64,000 nucleotides of DNA from Prorocentrum cordatum. Taxonomy: Eukaryota; Sar; Dinophyceae; Prorocentrales; Prorocentraceae. This document shows positions 50,752-61,987 of the stretch, in pieces. The translations under genes and the position numbers were made by a program. The notes under the pieces were generated by a model. It was not told where the DNA came from. It was given only the letters and a program-made list of their open reading frames with translations, and searched no databases. The first letter of the stretch is position 1. Every line of letters begins with the position of its first letter. The stretch spans positions 344,501 to 408,500 of the forward strand of contig CAUYUJ010014549.1 of the NCBI GenBank assembly GCA_963575745.1, given 5' to 3'.

Positions 50752-52387
50752 TCACCAATGACAAAAAATACACACCGATGTCGCCAGGAAGCCCCTATAC
50801 ATGCACCTATCGCTGACAAAAGCTTCGAAGCTACACTGAGGCAAGCCATGCAAGGCCGCCAGCAAAGGAGGCCAGCTGCGGTTGCCTTGCGGCATCTCGA
50901 CAAGACATGGCACACGAGCAGAGCAGCATTCACTGATTATCCTCGCCATCCTGTCGGCAAAACGAGAGACACATAATGTGTTGGTTCGGGCTTCTGTGAC
51001 CTGACTACCACCGCGTACCGTTGGCGACGTGAACAGTGCTATACACTCTCTCCTGCGGGCGCGTGCTCGCAGCCGTCTCTCTAGCGGGGCACCGAGCGAA
51101 GCATCGGCCAGAGCGCTGGCTTCCCACATCCAAGTGGGGAGGCCGTCGCCGGCAAGCCCGGTGCCGATGGAGTCCAGCCGATCACCGACCATCATGACTT
51201 TGCGTCCTTCGCCCAGCGCGGGATGCCGCCTGGCCGAGGCACCGCGCGGCCCCGCAGCAAGGCGGGCTCCAGCTCGCGAAGGCAGTGCTCCCCGTGCGCT
51301 AGACACCCCGCGCTGTGAGATTGTGTCCGCTGGCCCAGCCGCGTGGTCATCTCGTGCCGCGCCGTGTTCTTGAGCTGACGCCAGCCCCCGCGGCGTTGCA
51401 CCTCGGTCTGGGACCTCTTTCCACTGGCTCGGTCGATACTCGCTCTCGAGTGTCTCGCCTGGCGCGGCGAGGTCTGTCGCAGCTGAAGGCTGTCGCAGGC
51501 GTGGCGCAGATTCCGCAGCAGCCTGAGGTAGTCGAAGTCCCACGCTGACCGTCGAGGGTCGAGCTCCTGCATGTTCCCGAGGAGCGGCCCCAGCCACAGC
51601 AGCCACTTCGAATCCAGCTCTTCACACGCAGGTCGAACGCTCCAGTCTTGTCGGGAGCTAGCCGCTCCTGCGGGTGCATCAACCAGTCCCAGCGAGGACT
51701 GCCAGCACACGGCTTCACGCTCTCCCTGGGGCGCAGCTTGAACAGGGAGGATGGCTCGAGGTAGGTCGAACGCTCCAGCGTCAGAAATAATACCATCATG
51801 CGCTGTCCCCGCAAAACCAGGCCACGTATGAGTGCAAGGTGCAAGGAAGTGAACTCGCGGACCAGGCCCGCATCGATCGCCCCCATCGGCATCTCGAGAA
51901 AGTCCTGGCGGCCACAGCTGTCCTTCAGCTGCTCCAGCACTCGCTGGTATTGGGCCCTCACCTGCGGCGTCACCGTGCTGGTCTCGAGGTAGCCGTCGAT
52001 CCGCACCCCGTCGTCTATGGTCCGAGCTATGGCCGCGCGACTGCGCTTCATCCGCCTCAACAGCGTCTGCTGTCGCTTGGCGGCGTTGGCGTCCTCGGAC
52101 TCGATGGTAGTGCCGCTCGAGCTCGGCCCTGCTGACCGTGCCCGCCTTCCAGCGACGCGCCTTCGGGTGGCGGCGCCCGTCGGCTCCAAAGCCTGCTCCA
52201 GCGCTGCTGCCTCCAGGACCGCTGCGATCCCCGCGGTCCGCGCGGGCGGCGCCACTTCCCGTGTGGGTTGGCGCCTTTGTGAGGCTAGCTCTCGGGTCAG
52301 CGCCTTCGCCGCCCGCGGCCCCTTCGGGGCGGTGCTGCGGCTCGCCAGCATGCGGAGGGACGCCCTGCTTACTGGCTGGTGGAGCAT
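50752..52387 (-). pseudogene. Tyrosine recombinase plus C5-methyltransferase-like gene, broken, catalytic Tyr replaced
   Basis: Starts at the ATG at 52387, nine bases after an SL relic. Segment 1 has a basic Arg/Ala-rich start, then DDGVRIDGYLETSTVTPQVR and AQYQRVLEQLKDSCG, like the core-binding domain of a tyrosine recombinase, and TLERSTYLEPSSLFKLRPRE. A -1 change near 51630 leads to CEELDSKWLLWLGPLLGNM, DYLRLLRNLRHACDSLQL, then QARHSRASIDRASGKRS (HxxR box) and RRGGWRQ (W box). The expected Tyr after it reads His (ARHEM, codon 51356-51354). A second -1 change near 51190 leads to a methyltransferase-like tail with IALFTSP where motif IV (PC) should be, and VPCLVEMPQGNRSW resembling motif VI (ENP). 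It ends at 50752. With a lost nucleophile and two frame changes it is inactive. Confidence 0.65.
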
Positions 52388-52396
52388 GCAAACAGG

Positions 52397-52418
52397 CTGG
52401 AGCCAAAATGCCTACAGA
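52397..52418 (-). other. Spliced-leader relic (three mismatches)
   Basis: The minus strand matches the SL at 19 of 22 positions, including the CATTTTGGCTC core. It precedes the ATG at 52387 by nine bases. This supports a retroposed, trans-spliced recombinase mRNA. Confidence 0.75.
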
Positions 52419-53690
52419 CGGACGCGAGCCCGAAACATAATTGCGACTGTCGGGCTCAAGTTCGCACTCATCGGCACTAAACTCTGGAGACGAAAACAGC
52501 GTCGTACTAAAATCAGACTCACGTTCTCCACGCCGACAGCTCGAAGGGGCATCAAAGCGCGCACAGACACGAGAGGGGGTTGTTAAACTTGTAAGGTCAG
52601 AAATATCCTCAGCCCCTCCACCGTAGACAGGAGGGGGAGAAGTAGCAGGCAAAGAGACGGGAATCAAGCGCGTCAGTCAGAATATTTGAAGGCTCTCCGC
52701 CCTCAGCCCGAGACCCCATCGCCGCTGTTGTTTAGCTCGCTAGGGATCCATCGGGCGATTGCCCTGAGGTTTCGGCTCAAGAGGTACGCCGTGAACTTAC
52801 GAATGTGTCTAAGAATCGCAAAGCTCTTGCACCTACTTCTATCAAACGCCAGGGCCACTCCAAGATTGTCCACGAGCAAAACTTGCCTGGCGTTTTAACC
52901 GGACCGTGTTAAAGCAACGCGTCTGAATGACTCCACGAGCGCTCGGGATTCTAGTCTACCGGTGTGTTCACTGTATCTCCAAGTACCCCGTCCAACGTCG
53001 CGCCAGAGTTGATGGGCCATGAGCCTGGAGGGCACCTCCGTGAAATCGGGGCCCACCCTGCAGTCCCCCCCCCCGGCAACGTGCGTTCGGTCAGCTGCTT
53101 CTCCCCCTCGTCTACGCAGAGGGCAGCGTCTTCCTGAGTAACTACCAAGCAATCGGGACCGAACCCACCGCGCCCCCCGACATTGGTCAGAGTTGGCTGC
53201 ATCATGTGTCACGGTGTTGCTGTCCTGTAATGCTTTCGGCCGGCGCACAGTTTTACGCTTTCGTCGCGCAGCGATGCAACAAATGTTGCAGTTTGTTGCA
53301 CGTCTGGCAATTGCGTACCCAATTATTTGCGATTAGCGCGCCTCCCGCACACTTGTGGTGAAGTCGGTTTTGCGGAATGTCTGCAGCGCCGCGCGTGTCT
53401 CGCCCAAGGTCGGGGCTGACGGTGAAGCCACGTCTCGCGCTAGGTTCAACAGGGTGCGCGCTGCAAGGTTGGCATGACTGACATTACCGGCCGTCCAAAC
53501 GCAATACTCGTCTTCTTTCAGGGCGCAGTTCCACGCATTCGCAGAAAAGCGCCACGACGAGCCCCACACAGACTCACATATCTATTTTTGCTACGAGGCA
53601 GACCCTTTCAGAACGCAGCGCGCATGCAACACAAACCAGCACATCGAGCCCGAATGCGAAGTGCGCCGCAAAAACCTTCGGCGCATCCCC
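52419..53690. other. Intergenic, nothing firmly recognised
   Basis: Moderate GC, short overlapping frames, no motif or ordered repeat seen. Confidence 0.4.
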
Positions 53691-53697
53691 TTGGAGG

Positions 53698-54860
53698 CCA
53701 CGAGCGAACCGTGTGAAGACTGCACTGACATGGTCTGGGCGGCGGCGCGCGGCCTGTGCTACAATGGCTGGCGGTGGAGCTCCCTATGATGCCACGAACC
53801 GAATGAAGAAAGCACTGACATGGTCTCGGCGGCGGCAAGCGGCCCGTGCTTCAAAACCTTTGGTGGCGTTTCCTATGGGGCCACAAACCGTGTCAGGGCG
53901 TGCTGACATGGCCCAGACAACGCAAAATTGCCTGCGCTAAAGGGCCTTCGGCGGGGTTCCGTATGGAACCACGAATTGCAAGAGCTAAAATACGCAATGG
54001 CCTGGGCAACGGCGTGCGGCCTGTGCTGGAACGACAAACTTCGGTCGAGCTCACTGTGGGGCGACGAACAGTGTGAGGGGGTGCTGGAGTGGATTGGGCG
54101 GTGGCAAGCGGCCTGCGCGACAAAAACCATCTGCGTTGCATCCTATGGAGCCACGAGCCGCGTGAGAACGTGCTGATATGCTCTCGGCGACGGCGTGCGG
54201 CGCGTGCAACGGCAACCTCCCGCGTTAACCTCAATGAGGCCACGATGCGCGCGATAATTGATTTGAACATGCATGGTGGGAAGCACGCAGCCTGCGCAGT
54301 AACATAAATGTTCGGCCGAACATCCCATGGCGCCACGAATCGTGCGAAAACAAAACTGAAGCGGTCTGGGCGGCGGCATGCGGCCTATGCCCCCCGAAAA
54401 ACCGTCGGCGGGGTTCCCTTCGGGTCCACGAGCGGTGCGAAGCAAGACCTTCAGTGGACTAGGCGGCGGCAGGCGGCCTGCGTTACATGGGCCCTCGGTG
54501 GAACTTCTAATGGGGCCACGAACTGTTTGAGGGGAGTGCTGAAGTTGTCTGGGCGGCGGCGAGCGGCCCGATCTGCAAAAGACTTCGGCGTAGCATCCCA
54601 TGGGGCCACGAACCGAACGAAGGGTGTGCTGACATGGTTTGGGCGGCGGCGCGCATCCTTTGCTACGAGGATCTTCGGTGCCACCTTCTTATGGGGCCGC
54701 GAACCGTGTGGGGTGCGTGCTGAATTGGCATCGGGCAGCGGAAAACGGCCTGTGCTACGGAGGCCTTCGGCGGGGCCCTATGGGGCCACGAATCGCTCGG
54801 ACGGCGCGCGGGAACTGCAGTGGCGGAGACAAAGCGAAGATCCACCATGCAAAACAATTA
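53698..54860. repeat. Satellite array 1, ~90-bp unit, about 13 copies
   Basis: Units begin with GCCACGAACCGTGTGA-type sequence at about 53698, 53793, 53881, 53968, 54060, 54151, 54239, 54332, 54425, 54514, 54608, 54697 and 54786. Each contains TGGTCTGGGCGGCGGC, GGCCTGTGCTAC and CCTTCGG(T/C)GG. Spacing is 87-95 bases. Frames of 65-250 codons across the array are repeat translations, not genes. Confidence 0.9.
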
Positions 54861-56010
54861 TACATGAAGAGGAGCTGAAGCGGCTTGGAGTAGGAGGCGG
54901 CGGTAGAGGGGGGGAAGACAGGAGAGGAGGCGTTCAGCGCTGCGGGCCCACAACGAGGACCCAACAGACAGGAGAATTAGAACAAAATGACGGCCTCCAA
55001 GAGCTCCATCACACTACTCTCCCGATGGCCCACATGCCTCCGCGTCGCCTCCAAGGCAGGCGAAGGACGGCTCGATGACAAGCCGAGTCCGCGGCAACGT
55101 AATCCCAAGCCTTCCATTGATCCCCCATGGGGCACCAGGGAGTCGCCAAGATGCCCCCGCAAGAAAAACAAACAATCCTGATACGGCACTGATGCAAGAC
55201 ATCAAGACAGCTCCAGGACGGCCCACTGCAGGCCCCGCTCAGGCTCCATCAGCTCATTTTCGCACACCCCGTGTCATAATCTGGAGGCAGCATCGGTTGA
55301 TTCCCCCGCCCATGCCCCCAGCGACACGACAACTCTGGGACCCAGACAGCGCTTTGGATCCCCAGTCGCAACGGACTCGAAGGCCCCGGGGGGCCATGCC
55401 GAGCCCGCGCCAGGCCCCTCCGGACATGTCAAAAACCATTGCCGAGGGGAGTCCGGGCCCGCCGCCGCGGGAGCGCCCATGGGGCCGCGGTGGGTCCGGA
55501 GTCCCCTCGGCAGTCATCGATGCCGAGGGGAGTCCGGACCCGCCGCGGGGGGGGGGCCCGGACCCGCCGCGGGCCCATGGGAGCCCTCGCGGAGACTTCC
55601 ATGGGCTTCCCCGCAAGGCCCTCTGCCCCCATCCTGCCCTGCCCGCCGCCCCCGTCTCTGCCTCTCGTCCCCCCTCGTTTCTGCTCCTACGCCCCCCTCG
55701 TCGATCCTGCCTCCAATGCCGTCCGCCCACGCGCTGTGACGGCTCCGAGCCTCACCAAAATATATTGTAACTGTGAGGCACTGCTCGCCCACGTGCTAAA
55801 AAATGCTTTGAATGCCCTTATCGGAGGCGCCCCTCGCCCGCGTCATCCTTCAAATAGTGGCCCCGCCATCGATCGTCCTCATCATGCTGGCCCGTCTTTC
55901 CGATGTTTCCCTTCTGCCCCTCCAATGCAAAGTGAACCTGGCGAAAGAGCCAACACTTTCTGAACGCAACGCGAAAATAGACAACACCGCCCGACACGCG
56001 CGAACACAAT
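54861..56010. other. Unrelated DNA between the two satellite arrays
   Basis: Contains a GC-rich patch of CCGAGGGGAGTCCGG(A/G)CC-type words (55380-55610) repeated three or four times. Nothing else is recognised. It may be an insertion into a single satellite. Confidence 0.45.
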
Positions 56011-56054
56011 GAGTCCGCATGCGAAATTTACCACAAGGGCCTCCGGTGGAGCTC

Positions 56055-57030
56055 CCCATGAAGCCACCAAGCGTGTGAAGACTGCGCTTAAATGGTCTGG
56101 GCGGCGGCAAACAACCTGTGCCACAAAACCCTTCGGTAGAACTATGGGCCCGCGAATCGTGCGAGGCAGCACTTGGGGCGGCGGCATGCGGCCTGTGCTC
56201 CACATTCGGCAACAAAACACGTTGGCCGCGTGCTGAAATGGTCTGGGCGGCGCAATGCGGCATGTGCCACAAACTCCTTCGGAAGAGTTCCCTACGGGGC
56301 CACGAACCGTGAGGGGTGTGTGCGAAATGGTCTGGGTGGCGGCGTGCGGTTTGTGCCTGACGACCCTTCAGTGGAGTTTCCTCATGCGGCCGCGGATCGT
56401 GCGAAGACTGTTGAAATGGCCTGGGCGGCGACGCGCGGCCTGTGTCACCAGTGTTTTCGGCGGAACCCCTCGTATTGCCACGAAGCGCATGGCTGGCGTG
56501 CCAAAAAAGTCTGGGCGGCAGCATGCGCCCTGCGCTGCAAACGCCTTCGATGGGGTTTCGTATGATTGGGCGACGAACCGTTCGATGGGCGTGTTGCGAC
56601 GGTCTGCGCGGTGGCATGCTGTCTGCGCAACATCAATGCATTTGGTACAGCTCCGCGGGGGTCCGCGAACCGTAAATTGAATTAACTAAAACGATCTCGG
56701 CGGTGGCAAACGGCCTATCCCACAAAGCATTCGGTGGCATTCCCTGTGGGGCCACGAATGGCGTGGCGAGCGCGTTGAAGTGGCCCGGGCGCGGCTCGCG
56801 GCCTGTGCCACAGGGGCCTTCGATGGAACTCCAAAAATATGGAGACGCGAACCGCGAGAGAAAGGGCCCTCAAAGAGTCTGGGCGGCGGCGTGCGGCCTG
56901 TGCTCTGTGGGGTCTCGGTTAAGCTCCCCATGGGGCAACCGACCTTGTGAAAATGGTTCTGGAATGGTCGGCGAGGCGGCGCGCGACCGCGACGCGTCGG
57001 GAAGGATGCGCGCGTGGCCATGGCGCGTGC
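56055..57030. repeat. Satellite array 2, same ~90-bp unit, about 11 copies
   Basis: Units with the same key words begin at about 56061, 56150, 56300, 56388, 56476, 56570, 56660, 56751, 56843 and 56933, with one irregular unit near 56210. They are more diverged toward the right end, where the pattern fades after 57000. The left flanks of both arrays share the phrase GAACGCA(G/A)CGCG. Confidence 0.85.
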
Positions 57031-57619
57031 CAGACTTGTCGCGGCATCGGCATGCGATTTGCGCCACGCACACACGCGCGCACTTTCAATGAAAAACCGC
57101 ATGGGGACAACGAACAGCGCGCGGCGCGAAGGGCGTGCTGAAATTGCCTCGGCGCGGCTACAAACCGAAACCCCACTGCGCAAGACGGATTGGGATGGAC
57201 GATGAGGAAACGAAGCGAGGAGGAAGAATATCGGGAAGAGAAGACGAGGAGAGGGGGGGGGGGGGGAAGAGAGGAGAAAGGATGTGGCGCGAAACGCCGC
57301 GAGTTCAAGGCGAGGACCTCAAATGCGGGGGGGCAGGGAACAAAAGCTAACATACATCGACGGCTACCCGCGGCAAGCGCGCGCGCCGCGCGCGCGCGCC
57401 AGGCAAACCAGCGGGGCGCCAGGCACGCGAGGCGCAGTGGCCACACCGGGCACGTTGCACGCGCAAAACGAAAATCACAAAAATACTAGCCGCGCCAAGC
57501 AGATAGCGGGATCACCCGCCAACGCGCCCGCGCGATGCTCGCGCCGCCTCGCGCTGCAAGGAATCATCGATCAGCGCCGAGCCATCGCGAGGCTTCCAAA
57601 GGCACACCGCGCTAAATGT
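57031..57619. other. Intergenic, nothing recognised
   Basis: GC-rich with a G-run at 57250-57267 and CGCGCG strings. No gene evidence. Confidence 0.4.
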
Positions 57620-59896
57620 TTAACTGGGCAGCAGTGTTTGTTCGGAACGGGACCAAGCCCTGAGGGGCGAGCGCGGACCTGCAATTCCCTGCCCGGCAAC
57701 GCCGGCAATGAGAGCCGCCGAGCTCGCGCGCGCCATAACCATTGACGGAATCACCAGCCTCAAGCTCTGCGGACGCGCTGGCATACGTCGGTTCATCTCG
57801 CTTCTGCCCGCGCCCAACAAGGAACTCAGCGCGCGCCCGTCAGGGGGCTGCCGCGGACCGCGGCCCTCGACACTCTGCAGAGGCGCGGTGGGTTCGGTCC
57901 CGATTGGCTGGTAAGCACTGACTTCCTTCTCCCTCACCACGAACTCCCCGAGACCCGCCGCGGCAAGAGCTGAACGATGCGCCTCCACCCCCTCCTCCGT
58001 CTTGAACCGCCTCCTCTCACGACAACGGCCCGCTACGGTAAGAGACTCGAGATCCCAGGAGCTCTCAGATATTCCGCATCCGCTTTCTGAGGCATCCGAA
58101 CACTGCACCCACCGATTATATGGCAACCACAAATAAAAAACGATCATATGAAGCAAGCCTCGGAATGCAAGCAGCTCCTCGCGACAGCTTTCCCGCAGAG
58201 AGGCTGCCTCTTTCTGCATTTTCGTGACAAACCTGTAGCGTGCATGGAATGCCGAGAGCGCGGGCCTGCGGGCAAGCCCTATGTAGGTACAATGGCCCAA
58301 CAGTGCTCGCAGGTCATCTCCTCGCACCTTTCGAAGCTGCAGAAGGCCAGCGATCCCCTGTCTCACTCTCCAGAGCCTCTTCATCGAAGGTCGAGTCTGG
58401 TAGCCGTTGCCGTCAAGTACCACCCCCACTGCCTCGATGCCGTTACTCTGGGCCTCTCGTCCATGGACCTTGAGCCCTACCGCCTCGAACGCTTGGATCA
58501 GCTGGTCCAGACTGCGGCTGGCGAGCTCTCCATTCTGGCCGATCACGCCCATGTTGTCCACGTAGACGTAGTGGTCGACCTGCTCGGTGCCACGCGCGAG
58601 GCGCAACACCAGCGGCTTACCAAGGTCGCTCAGAGAGGTACCATCCTTCAGACAGGGTGCAAGCTGACACCGGAGCTCCGTCACGCTCTGGCAGAAGTAC
58701 AGGCTCCACGTGCACCCCATCGGCAGCGCCTCAGGAATCGGGTAGACCACATCGTCGTAGCTCAGCATGTGGCCGTCCAGCACGGTGCCCTGCAAGCCAG
58801 CATCTCCTGCCTTCCGCGCGGGAAGTCCGAAGAGCCGCTTCATCCAGGGCGGCAGCCGCATGGGGCGGAAGGCATCCTTCACGTCCGCCACCCCGACCGA
58901 GAACTCCACGTCCTGCAGCGTCGCCTGGCGGGCTGCCTGCAGGTGGTCGGACGCCCCCTCGATCTCCTCGAACTCAAAGGCTGAGGGCCCTTCCGCGGTC
59001 AAGAGCTGGACGGACGGTGGGTCTATCAACCAAGCATTGCTTCTGCGGCAGTCCAGAATCATGCGCGATGACGCCCCCCCTTCTTCCACGCAAAGAAGAA
59101 ACCCACCATCTCCAAGACCTGAAGCGTAAACGACACCAAGCCGCGCCCAGCAAGGTCCCTGACAAAATCGCGATAACGTCGTCGGCTCCGTACCAACGAT
59201 GGCTCGCTGAAGGGGATCCGTGGGCATCGCTTCAATGCCTCAACCACTCCAGTATGGTCTCGCAACATGCGCTCGCCCTGCCCTTTCCACAAACTGGCGC
59301 GCTCGTCCCCGATGTAGCTCGCGAAGCGCTGGGGCCTCGGCTACAGTGTCAGGGAGCGACGGAAGCCCAAGACGGAAAGGGGCAAGCACATCCTCAGGAG
59401 GACCACCCAGGTACGGTGACCTCCCACGCATCAACTCTCGCAACGCTGAATACGGCGACTGCATCCTGACGCCACGCATCGGCTGCACGATGTTGCCCAC
59501 CTGCCCTTCGATGCGCTGCATGACGTCGAGCTGCATGGTTGAAGAGAGCTCCGTGGAAGACCCCGCGTCAGCTCCCGCCAACCAATTAAGGCTCTGGGTG
59601 GCCTCGTTCACGAGTTGATCCCGAAGTTGCTGCCGACGCCGACGCCCTCGCTGACGTCCAGTTGCAGCCGAGCCCGCTGCCGCCTCCTTCTCAGGCAGAG
59701 GGAAGAGGTCGCGAGCTCCAGCCCCAGGTTCAAGCCCAGGTAGCCCATCATGAGTGAAACTGCTGGGTGGGCCAAGCCCAGCAGTCAAGCCGACCGTCGT
59801 CATTGGCCGCCCCCCGACGCGGCCGCGTCGAGGAGCTTCTTGGTCTTGTCCTTCGGATTCCCAGAGTCGCCCTTGCCGTCGCCCATCTCGGCCCAT
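57620..59896 (-). pseudogene. Retroelement polymerase: reverse transcriptase and partial RNase H, frame-broken
   Basis: Entered from Gag by an overlapping -1 frame, this region first encodes a basic linker, then DGLPGLEPGAGARDLFPLPE and RMQSPYSALRELMRGRSPYL. Near 59310 the sense moves to a second frame (LRDHTGVVEALKRCPRIPFS, RRYRDFVRDLAGRGLVSFTL), then back near 59110 to RMILDCRRSNAWLIDPPSV. The RT proper has motif A VADVKDAFRPMRLP, motif B ALPMGCTWSLYF and motif C YVYVDNMGVIG (Asp-Asn instead of Asp-Asp). RNase H begins at VQCSDASESGCGIS, but after SLTVAGRCRERRRFKTEEG and the next 30 residues similarity to RNase H is lost, so the 3' part is missing or scrambled. RT architecture resembles the tyrosine-recombinase retroelements elsewhere in the window. 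An ATG-led frame from 59227 stays open to 57620. Confidence 0.7.
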
Positions 59897-61615
59897 GGCT
59901 TCTCGGCAGTCGTGGGCCCACGTGCGCGGGCGCTCAGGTAATCCGCGTCCTCCTCTGCCCGTCGTGCCCCGGAACTGCGAATCTCAGGCGCCACCACATC
60001 GCTCGGTCCCGATTCTCCAGTCAGACATCGCGCCATGCGCCAGTTGGCGCGAGCGCCTGGCACCGAGTGCGCGTCCGTGATCACCTGGGCTCGGCGTGCC
60101 AGGCGCTCCATACATCGCAGAGCGCCCAGGTTCAACCGGTCATGCGTCCCCGCTAGCAGCAGCACGTGGCAGAGAACCTCCAGTTCATGGTAGATGCGGC
60201 CCTGACGCTCTACGCGGTGTTCCCGAGTCCACTCCGCAATCCACTCCATGGGGCCCCCGCCGTTCCTGCACATCGTCTTCGCCAAGAACGCAACCGACAC
60301 GGGGCCCTCAATCGGGTCATCAGCATACGACTCGGCCGTAATCTCATTCACGACGGTGCGCCAATATTTGCGCCGTTCTCCTTGTCCATCAAGATCCACG
60401 CTCAAGGTGCGAATATCGTCGGCGGCCTTCACCGCCGTCTGGGTCTCATGAACCGGAGGCCCACTGGCAGCACCCGCACCTCCGAGGCCCAGGCGATCCT
60501 TCACAGCATCTTCGATCGCGGCCCCCCCAGGCGGGGTGCGTGTGCCCAGCGCAGTCTGCAGATGGCTGAGCTGCTCTTCCGCACGTTGGGGCGCTTGGCC
60601 GATCGGTAACCTCATCACTCTGCAGACCTCCTCACCGAAGTACTTCAGGCCGTGGCTCCCCGCGATGGTGCCTCCGACATGCATCTTGACCTCTTCCCCG
60701 ATCGCGTGGCCTCCCCCTGGCTCCATCAGCATCCATATTCGGTTGGTACCCGTCTCTCTTATCGTCAGCAGCCCCGCATCATCCGTGTCGCCACGCATCG
60801 CGGAGACCAGCTCGCCTCGGTGCCTCTCGCTATTCATAGTGAAGCGCGGCCAGTCAGATTCCCCCTGACCTCGCGCTGCCTCAATGTCACGGCGCCCTCG
60901 GCCGTAGGCAAGGATCGCCTCGAGCGAGGGCAGCTCAGAGAACTTGTGCAGCCTCCTGCTTCCGCGCGGCGGGCAGCCCACCTCAGGCAGTGGCCGAGAG
61001 CCGCTTGGCCCATGCTCGGGGTCACCTCCGTCTAGCTGCCCCTGCCAGAGGTCGCCGTCGGGCGAGAGGACCCACCACATACTTTCTTCAACAGCATTGC
61101 CGCTGGCGTCGGTCCGTCGCGATGGCCAGATCAAAACTCCCTCGTGGTCCACTATGTCGTCGCTGCAGCTCACGCGGGCCCTCGAGCCCACGGGGGCTCT
61201 ATTCCAGTAGCCCTGTTCCCCCGCGCCGAGGCGCAACGGCGCGCCCCCTCCTGCCATCGGCCTCGCCCTGAGCCGCGGCGCGGCGTCGCTCTGCACGCCA
61301 GCCCCAGGCCGCGCCGCCCACCAGCTGGCCCAGCAGCCACCAGGGCGGCCCCGCACTCACAGCGGGCCCCCGAGGCTCCTCGGGCGCTGGGCACACGGGC
61401 GCCTCTACCACAGGGCAGCTCGGCGGCTCCCAGAGTGGCTCCGCCAACTCCTCCGAGGCCCGCGGAGGTGGAGGAGGCGGCGGACCCGCCGCCGCAGTGC
61501 GATCCAGCTCCTCCAGCGCCAGCCAGGGAGAGCGGTCCACGCTATCGAAACCGATGTGGGCCAACTGTAGCCAGAGAACCAGCCACAGAGGCAGGTTCGG
61601 AGGGGCGTGAACCAT
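59800..61615 (-). CDS. Gag-like protein of the minus-strand retroelement
   Basis: The ATG at 61615 opens MVHAPPNLPLWLVLWLQLAH, a hydrophobic N-terminus, then a Pro/Ala/Glu-rich linker. Near 61300 the sense passes by one frame change into RLRARPMAGGGAPLRLGAGE and then a long continuous frame to the TGA at 59802-59800. The central region (KAADDIRTLSVDLDGQGERR, then WIAEWTREHRVERQGRIYHE, LLLAGTHDRLNLGALRCMER) looks like the helical Gag domain found in dinoflagellate retroelements. The C-terminus is Arg/Lys/Glu-rich. The last codons are TCG GGG GGC GGC CAA TGA, and the stop overlaps the ATG of the next frame as ATGA. It probably forms the RNP particle; no zinc knuckle is visible. Confidence 0.6.
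59809..59815 (-). promoter_or_regulatory. Putative -1 frameshift site G GGG GGC at the Gag/Pol overlap
   Basis: In the Gag frame the minus strand reads TCG GGG GGC, so G GGG GGC fits X XXY YYZ in phase, 9 bases before the Gag stop codon. A slip of -1 continues as RPMTTVGLTAG in the Pol frame. An alternative is reinitiation at the ATGA overlap. The downstream structure was not folded. Confidence 0.5.
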
Positions 61616-61622
61616 GCCTCCT

Positions 61623-61749
61623 CGAACCAAGTCGGCTTCGGAGATGCAGCTGCAAGAAAGGCGAGCACGCGGGGGCTGGCAACTGCTGCTGCTAGTCTAA
61701 GACACGACATCCCACTCCTCTCCAATCATGTCCGTGCACGCACCCCCAT
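61623..61749 (-). repeat. Dispersed repeat R1, copy 2
   Basis: Second copy of R1 (see 50259-50385), ending eight bases before the Gag ATG at 61615 in minus-strand direction, so it forms the 5' flank of that gene. Confidence 0.85.
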
Positions 61750-61815
61750 CATCATCATCAGCATCATCATCATCATCATCATCATCCTCATCATCATCAT
61801 CGGCATCATCATCAT
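61750..61815. repeat. ATC microsatellite
   Basis: About 20 ATC units with a few interruptions, lying exactly between repeats R1 and R4. Confidence 0.9.
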
Positions 61816-61923
61816 CATGATGGTGTCCGTTTCGACCCACCCCTGGAATGTTTTGCTAAGGAGGCGAGAAGTACAATAAAATTGCTGCTTGGCTTGCTAA
61901 CTGCAGGTTTGCCGCCGAGCTCT
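61816..61923 (-). repeat. Dispersed repeat R4, copy 1 (SINE-like)
   Basis: About 108 bases; on the minus strand it ends GTCGAAACGGACACCATCAT and runs into a GAT tail. Two differences from 62234-62341 (A/C in ACAAT(A/C)AAA; G/A in CTGC/CTAC). Confidence 0.85.
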
Positions 61924-61968
61924 GGCTCGGCGGGGGACGGTGGGGGGGTCGCGATAATCTGTGCCAGA

Positions 61969-61987
61969 TTGGAGCCAAATGGTACGG
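61969..61987 (-). other. Possible spliced-leader relic
   Basis: The minus strand reads CCGTACCATTTGGCTCCAA, which fits the SL core with two missing bases and one extra. It is upstream of the Gag gene in the right orientation, but 350 bases away with repeats between. Weak alone. Confidence 0.4.

Noticed and set aside
53698-57030. CRISPR-like array of repeats and spacers
   Set aside because: Units diverge along their whole length with no constant repeat and unique spacer pattern, and the context is eukaryotic.
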